Positions 33,133 through 36,530 of a DNA stretch of 36,530 nt are shown one piece after another. The stretch spans positions 1 through 36,530 of the forward strand of contig JAFECX010000142.1 in assembly GCA_018241895.1 (NCBI GenBank), given 5' to 3'. Numbering within the stretch: the first letter of the stretch is position 1; every line of letters starts with the position of its first letter. Under the pieces are notes generated by a model, which saw only the letters and a list, made by a program, of their open reading frames with translations, did not search any database and had not been told where the DNA came from. The translations under genes and the position numbers were made by a program. The stretch comes from Pseudomonadota bacterium (GTDB taxonomy: Bacteria > Pseudomonadota > Gammaproteobacteria > Burkholderiales > Burkholderiaceae_C).

Positions 33133-33858
33133 TCATCGGCGCTCGCGCCCCGGCAGCCACGGCGCCAGGGCGCGATCGGCCATCGACGGCCAGTCCCGAT
33201 TCGCGGCCGGGCTGGCGGGGCTCGGGTGCGGCAGGTAGACGATGCGGGTGCCCTCGCCCGCCAGTTCCTGCGCGCGGGCCTCGGCGTAGCGGCCGATGCC
33301 GACCACGGCCGCCGGCTGCAGCGCGCGCAACACGCGCCTGAGCGCAGGAGCGCAGGCCGCGTCCAGCGCATCGCGCTCGCGGCGATCGAGGCTGCCGGGG
33401 ATGAGGTTGCGGCCCGCGCCGAGGAACAGCAGCGGGCAGTAATTCCAGATGAAGAAGCGCTCGAAGAACGCATCGGGCGTCGCGAACCGCTCCTGCGCCC
33501 AGGCCCACAGTCGCTGGCCGCTGCCCTCGTTGCGATGGCACCGCATCCCGAGGATCGGGTACTTCGGGTGCTGCTCGGGAAGCTCGCCCGCCAGGCGCGT
33601 CTCGATGCGCAGCCAGTCGCGCACCACGGCGACGTTGCCGAACGGCACGCCCGTCTGGGCCATGCCCCAGGGGCCCGGGTTCATGCCCAGCAGCAGCACG
33701 CGGCCGCGCTGGCGCCCGTAGCGCAGCAGGTACTGCCGATGTCCGCTCCACGCGTAGTCCAGCGGGTTGTAGACGTGGCTGGGCGTGCGCCAGTCGAGCG
33801 CGGCCAAGCGGCGGGCCAGTTCACGCGCGATGCGCAGCGATGCAGGTTCGGATGCCAT
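33133..33858 (-). CDS. SMUG1-type uracil-DNA glycosylase
   Basis: DNA repair glycosylase of 241 residues that removes uracil and oxidised pyrimidines. The active-site motif G-M-N-P-G-P-W-G-M-A-Q-T-G-V-P-F-G (about 58-74) is that of SMUG1, and the second motif H-P-S-P-A-S-P-A-A-N-R-D-W (His at about 211) carries the catalytic-site loop. The preceding N-P-L-D-Y-A-W segment and N-Y-C-P-L-L-F in the middle are also SMUG1-like. The start at 33858 gives the expected N-terminus; the open frame reaches further upstream without similarity. There is no ribosome binding site, but a -10-like TATCCT lies 7 bases before the ATG. Functionally unrelated to its neighbours. Confidence 0.92.
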   Translation of the reverse strand: MASEPASLRIARELARRLAALDWRTPSHVYNPLDYAWSGHRQYLLRYGRQRGRVLLLGMNPGPWGMAQTGVPFGNVAVVRDWLRIETRLAGELPEQHPKYPILGMRCHRNEGSGQRLWAWAQERFATPDAFFERFFIWNYCPLLFLGAGRNLIPGSLDRRERDALDAACAPALRRVLRALQPAAVVGIGRYAEARAQELAGEGTRIVYLPHPSPASPAANRDWPSMADRALAPWLPGRERR

Positions 33859-33865
33859 GTGCCGG

Positions 33866-33871
33866 AGGATA
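33866..33871 (-). promoter_or_regulatory. -10-like element of the SMUG1 gene
   Basis: On the minus strand TATCCT (four of six consensus) ends 7 bases before the ATG, placing the predicted start of transcription at the ATG itself. The match is weaker than at pgi and hpaG1; it is listed because the same geometry recurs in this window. Confidence 0.35.
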
Positions 33872-34042
33872 GAACCGGCTGGCGGCGCCGGTGCGGCCGG
33901 CCACCCCTGCCGTTGCAGGGCCGGGCCGAGCAGGCGCACGACGCGCCGGGACGTCGGGCGCCTGCCTGCTGCTCGCGGCTCGATGCACGCATCGGCCCAC
34001 GCCGCGCAGGCGGGAGGATGCGGCCACGCGGGAGGCCCGCCG

Positions 34043-34936
34043 TCACGCAGCCGGCCACCGGGCACCAGGGGCGTCGGCGCGGCGCGCGGCACTCGCGCGC
34101 CGCGCCGGGCCCCCCTGCCAGGCGAACACCTCCTCGTCGCACACGTCGAGGCAGCGCGCACAGCGCGTGCAGTCGGCACTCGTGATCACGGGCCCGCGCC
34201 CCTGCGCCGCGCCGTGCAGCGCCGGCGCGATCACGTGCGGCTCGGGGCAGACGCGAAAGCACTCGCCGCACTGCGTGCAGGCGTCGCGGCGCGGCGTGCT
34301 CATGTGCAGCAGGCCCACGCGGCCGATCGTGCCGTAGAAGGCCCCCACCGGGCAGACGTGGCCGCACCACAAGCGCGGCGCGACGAGCAGATCGAGCAGG
34401 AAGACCGCCAGCACCACACCCCAGCCGCCGGCGAGGCCGAACACCAGCGCACGATGCAGCATCGTGATCGGGTTGACCGTCTCCCAGGCCACGCTGCCCA
34501 GCAGCGCCGACAGCGCCAGCGCCAGCACGAGCACGGCGTAGCGCAGGCGGCGATCGAGCCGGTGGCGGCCGAGCAGGCTCGGCAGCTTCAACGTCGTGCG
34601 CAGCCAGGCGGCGAAGTCCGTCACCGGGTTGATCGGGCAGACCCAGGCACAGAAGAAGCGCCCACCCGCCAGCACGTACGCCGCCGTGACGAGGCCCGCA
34701 CCGACGAGCGCGGCCGTCGCCAGCGTGTGGCGCGCGAGCAGGGCCTGCAGCGCGACGAAGGGATCGGTGAGCGGCAGCACGCCGAACCAGACGCTCGAAG
34801 CGAGCGTGCCGCGCACCAGCCACAGGCCCGTCCAGGGTCCGAGCACGAACGTGCCGAGCACGAGCAGCTGCACGCCGCGCCGCGCGACGAGCCAGCGGCG
34901 GCGCCGCAGCGGTGCGAAGGCGGCCGACCTCGTCAT
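34043..34936 (-). CDS. napH: NapH-type quinol dehydrogenase membrane subunit
   Basis: Inner-membrane iron-sulfur protein of 297 residues that with NapG takes electrons from quinol. Four hydrophobic helices (about 19-40, 70-90, 135-155, 170-195) carry the two C-x3-C-P motifs F-F-C-A-W-V-C-P-I-N-P and L-W-C-G-H-V-C-P-V-G typical of NapH, and the C-terminal cytoplasmic part has two [4Fe-4S] motifs, C-T-Q-C-G-E-C-F-R-V-C-P and C-T-R-C-A-R-C-L-D-V-C-D (the last position followed by Asp in place of Pro). The start is the ATG at 34936, 7 bases after the napG stop. No napA, napB or napC is in the window, so it may serve another periplasmic acceptor, such as the cytochromes at 25861-28099. Confidence 0.88.
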   Translation of the reverse strand: MTRSAAFAPLRRRRWLVARRGVQLLVLGTFVLGPWTGLWLVRGTLASSVWFGVLPLTDPFVALQALLARHTLATAALVGAGLVTAAYVLAGGRFFCAWVCPINPVTDFAAWLRTTLKLPSLLGRHRLDRRLRYAVLVLALALSALLGSVAWETVNPITMLHRALVFGLAGGWGVVLAVFLLDLLVAPRLWCGHVCPVGAFYGTIGRVGLLHMSTPRRDACTQCGECFRVCPEPHVIAPALHGAAQGRGPVITSADCTRCARCLDVCDEEVFAWQGGPARRASAARRADAPGARWPAA

Positions 34937-34943
34937 GTCGCGC

Positions 34944-35576
34944 TCAGCTCGCCGCCGCATCGCGCGCCCGCACGGTGATGGCCGCCGCGTCGTCGAGCAC
35001 GCAGGCCTGCTCGCACAGCCCGCAGCCGGTGCAGTGCGCGGCATCGACGGCCGGGCGGATCGTTCCGCCCTGCGGCGTGCGCCCCTGCTGCATGCGGATC
35101 GCGCGGCCCGGCAGCGGACAGGCCTTGAAGCAGCTGTCGCAATACGCGGCGCCGCTGGCGCTCAGGCAGCGGTCGGGGTCGCTGAGTTCGGCCGTGCCCA
35201 TGCGCGCGTCGCGGATCGTGAGCAGCGCGTGATCGAGCGCGCCGGTGGGGCAGGCCGGCACGCAGGGGATGTCCTCGCACATCCGGCACGCCGCGCTGCG
35301 GGCGACGAAATACGGCGTGCCGACGGGCATCGCGCCGCCCGGCCCGGCCAGGCGCAGCACGTCGTAGGGGCAGGCGCGCACGCACAGGCCGCAGCGCACG
35401 CAGGCGCCGAGGAAGGTGTCGCCAGCCAGCGCGCCGGGCGGGCGGATGCGATCCGCCGGCGCCGCCGCCGCGCGCTCGCCGCGCACGCGCGTGGCCACCA
35501 GTGCGGCTGTGGCGCCGAGCGCAAGCACGCTCGACACCGCCTTGCGACGCGAAATGCCCACCGAGCTGCCCTGCAT
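34944..35576 (-). CDS. napG: NapG-type periplasmic ferredoxin
   Basis: Periplasmic polyferredoxin of 210 residues, partner of NapH. The N-terminus has a Tat signal, G-I-S-R-R-K-A-V-S-S-V-L-A-L, so export would use the TatABC encoded at the left end of the window. Four [4Fe-4S]-type Cys clusters follow: C-V-R-C-G-L-C-V-R-A-C-P, C-R-M-C-E-D-I-P-C-V-P-A-C-P, C-D-S-C-F-K-A-C-P and C-T-G-C-G-L-C-E-Q-A-C-V. The ATG at 35576 has only a weak upstream site. It is divergent from the 5'-nucleotidase gene, sharing a 65-base promoter gap. Related FeS proteins (MauM/NapG family) exist outside nitrate reduction, and no nitrate reductase gene is visible here. Confidence 0.88.
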   Translation of the reverse strand: MQGSSVGISRRKAVSSVLALGATAALVATRVRGERAAAAPADRIRPPGALAGDTFLGACVRCGLCVRACPYDVLRLAGPGGAMPVGTPYFVARSAACRMCEDIPCVPACPTGALDHALLTIRDARMGTAELSDPDRCLSASGAAYCDSCFKACPLPGRAIRMQQGRTPQGGTIRPAVDAAHCTGCGLCEQACVLDDAAAITVRARDAAAS

Positions 35577-35625
35577 GAACGTGCCGATCGGCGGTGTTTA
35601 CCACGACCCGCGTCGCCGCGCCGCG

Positions 35626-35631
35626 TACGAT
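35626..35631 (+). promoter_or_regulatory. -10-like element of the 5'-nucleotidase gene
   Basis: TACGAT (four of six consensus) ends 10 bases before the ATG at 35642, so the predicted leader is only 3-4 bases. No ribosome binding site is seen. Same geometry as at pgi, hpaG1 and the SMUG1 gene. Confidence 0.35.
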
Positions 35632-35641
35632 CGCCCTCACC

Positions 35642-36530
35642 ATGCCCGCCTCGCTTGCCGGCCAGCTCGTCGTCGCGATCGCCTCGCGCGCGCTGTTCGA
35701 CTTCGAGGAGGAGAACCGCATCTTCGAGGCCGGCGACGACGCGGCCTACATGCAGCTGCAGCTGGCACGCCTCGAGCAGCCGGCGCGCCTCGGCGTGGCC
35801 TTTTCGCTCGTCAACAAGCTGCTCGGCTTCAACGACGCCGGCGCCGAGCCACGCGTCGAGGTCGTGATCCTGTCGCGCAACGACCCGGTTTCGGGCTTGC
35901 GCGTGTTCCGCTCGGCGCAGCACTACGGACTGCCGATCGAGCGCGGCGTGTTCACGCGCGGGCGCAGCCCGTGGCGCTATCTGCGGCCGCTGGGCGCGCA
36001 CCTGTTCCTGAGCGCCAACATGGCCGACGTGACCAGCGCGCTCGACGCCGGCGTGCCGGCCGCACGCGTGTACCCGCAAAGCGCACGCGCCTCGGCCGCG
36101 CATCCGTTCGAGGTGCGCATCGCCTTCGACGGCGACGCGGTGCTGTTCTCCGACGAGGCCGAGCGCGTGTTCCAGCGCGACGGCCTCGCGGCCTTCCAGG
36201 ACCACGAGTCCGAGCGCGCCGCGACGCCGCTCGCCCCGGGCCCGTTCAAGCCGCTGCTGGCCGCGCTGCAGCGGCTGCAGCGCGAGCCCTCGCGCTCGAT
36301 GCGGCTGCGCACCGCGCTCGTCACCGCACGCAGCGCGCCGGCGCACGAGCGCGCGGTGCGCACGCTGATGGACTGGCGCATCGAGGTCGACGAGGCGATG
36401 TTCCTCGGCGGACTGGCCAAGGGCGAGTTCCTGCGCGAGTTCGAGCCCGACTTCTACTTCGACGACCAGACCGGGCACATCGAGAGCGCGGCCGAGCACG
36501 TGCCGGCCGGGCACGTCGCGGCCGGCGTCG
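35642..36530 (+). CDS. 5'-nucleotidase (cytosolic NT5C1-like), 3' end outside window
   Basis: Open reading frame from the ATG at 35642 to the window edge, 296 complete codons with no stop, so the gene is truncated only by the window. The protein begins M-P-A-S-L-A-G-Q-L-V-V-A-I-A-S-R-A-L-F-D and includes V-A-F-S-L-V-N-K-L-L, V-I-L-S-R-N-D-P-V-S-G-L-R-V-F, H-L-F-L-S-A-N-M-A-D-V, A-F-D-G-D-A-V-L-F-S-D-E-A-E and E-A-M-F-L-G-G-L-A-K. This pattern, with the central F-D-G-D-A-V-L-F-S-D Asp-rich motif, fits the bacterial homologues of cytosolic 5'-nucleotidase I, which dephosphorylate nucleoside monophosphates. The identity is by family pattern; the substrate is not determined. Confidence 0.85.
   Translation, partial: MPASLAGQLVVAIASRALFDFEEENRIFEAGDDAAYMQLQLARLEQPARLGVAFSLVNKLLGFNDAGAEPRVEVVILSRNDPVSGLRVFRSAQHYGLPIERGVFTRGRSPWRYLRPLGAHLFLSANMADVTSALDAGVPAARVYPQSARASAAHPFEVRIAFDGDAVLFSDEAERVFQRDGLAAFQDHESERAATPLAPGPFKPLLAALQRLQREPSRSMRLRTALVTARSAPAHERAVRTLMDWRIEVDEAMFLGGLAKGEFLREFEPDFYFDDQTGHIESAAEHVPAGHVAAGV

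Noticed and set aside
34043-35576. Complete periplasmic nitrate reductase operon
   Set aside because: Only the NapG- and NapH-like subunits are present; the catalytic and cytochrome subunits are missing in the window.

Overview
The window is very GC-rich, tightly packed bacterial DNA with no rRNA, tRNA, transposase, phage or CRISPR signal. The gene content (tatABC behind what looks like a HIT-family gene end, a split hpaG1/hpaG2 homoprotocatechuate pathway, a QseB-like two-component pair with a DegP protease, an orphan NapGH pair) and the frequent -10-like motifs a few bases before an ATG suggest a betaproteobacterium of the Burkholderiales, perhaps the Rubrivivax/Leptothrix group. This placement is inference; no marker gene is present.

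Plus strand, 1-12809: the twin-arginine translocase tatABC (33-1659); an acyl-CoA ligase of the 3-methylthiopropionate/medium-chain type (1847-3493); a homoprotocatechuate meta-cleavage operon hpaG1-hpaG2-hpaE-hpaD-hpaF-hpaH (3652-9008), which takes 3,4-dihydroxyphenylacetate to 4-hydroxy-2-oxoheptanedioate; an OmpR-family regulator and sensor kinase (9095-11158); and a Do-type periplasmic protease (11310-12809) whose promoter carries four direct repeats at an exact 11-bp period, a probable binding site for that regulator. The HpaI-type aldolase that would finish the hpa pathway lies apart at 17070-17840.

Middle, 12864-21496: a hairpin terminator separates degP from a convergent exported protein with two thioredoxin-like folds. 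Two minus-strand genes encode carboxynorspermidine decarboxylase and dehydrogenase (an alternative spermidine/norspermidine route), preceded by a hairpin leader and a short ORF with a strong ribosome binding site. Then come the aldolase, pgi, a HAD phosphatase and, convergent, a YdiK/PerM-type permease.

Minus strand, 32718 down to 21560: the most interesting part. Twelve genes run in one direction: TusA-like protein, YeeE/YedE transporter, TusA, a DsrE-like protein, two small proteins separated by a 71-bp tandem repeat, a rhodanese lipoprotein (ExtH-like), a pentaheme cytochrome lipoprotein, a small exported Cys-containing protein, a triheme cytochrome, an outer-membrane porin (ExtI-like), and a PAS sensor kinase plus an NtrC-type sigma-54 activator. 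This looks like an Ext-type outer-membrane electron conduit (known from Geobacter and linked there to selenite/tellurite reduction) fused with a sulfur/selenium transfer module and its own sigma-54 control; a good -24/-12 site precedes the first gene. An orphan NapGH quinol-oxidising pair (34043-35576) a little upstream could feed electrons to it. A SMUG1-type uracil-DNA glycosylase (33133-33858) sits between, and a 5'-nucleotidase gene runs off the right end.
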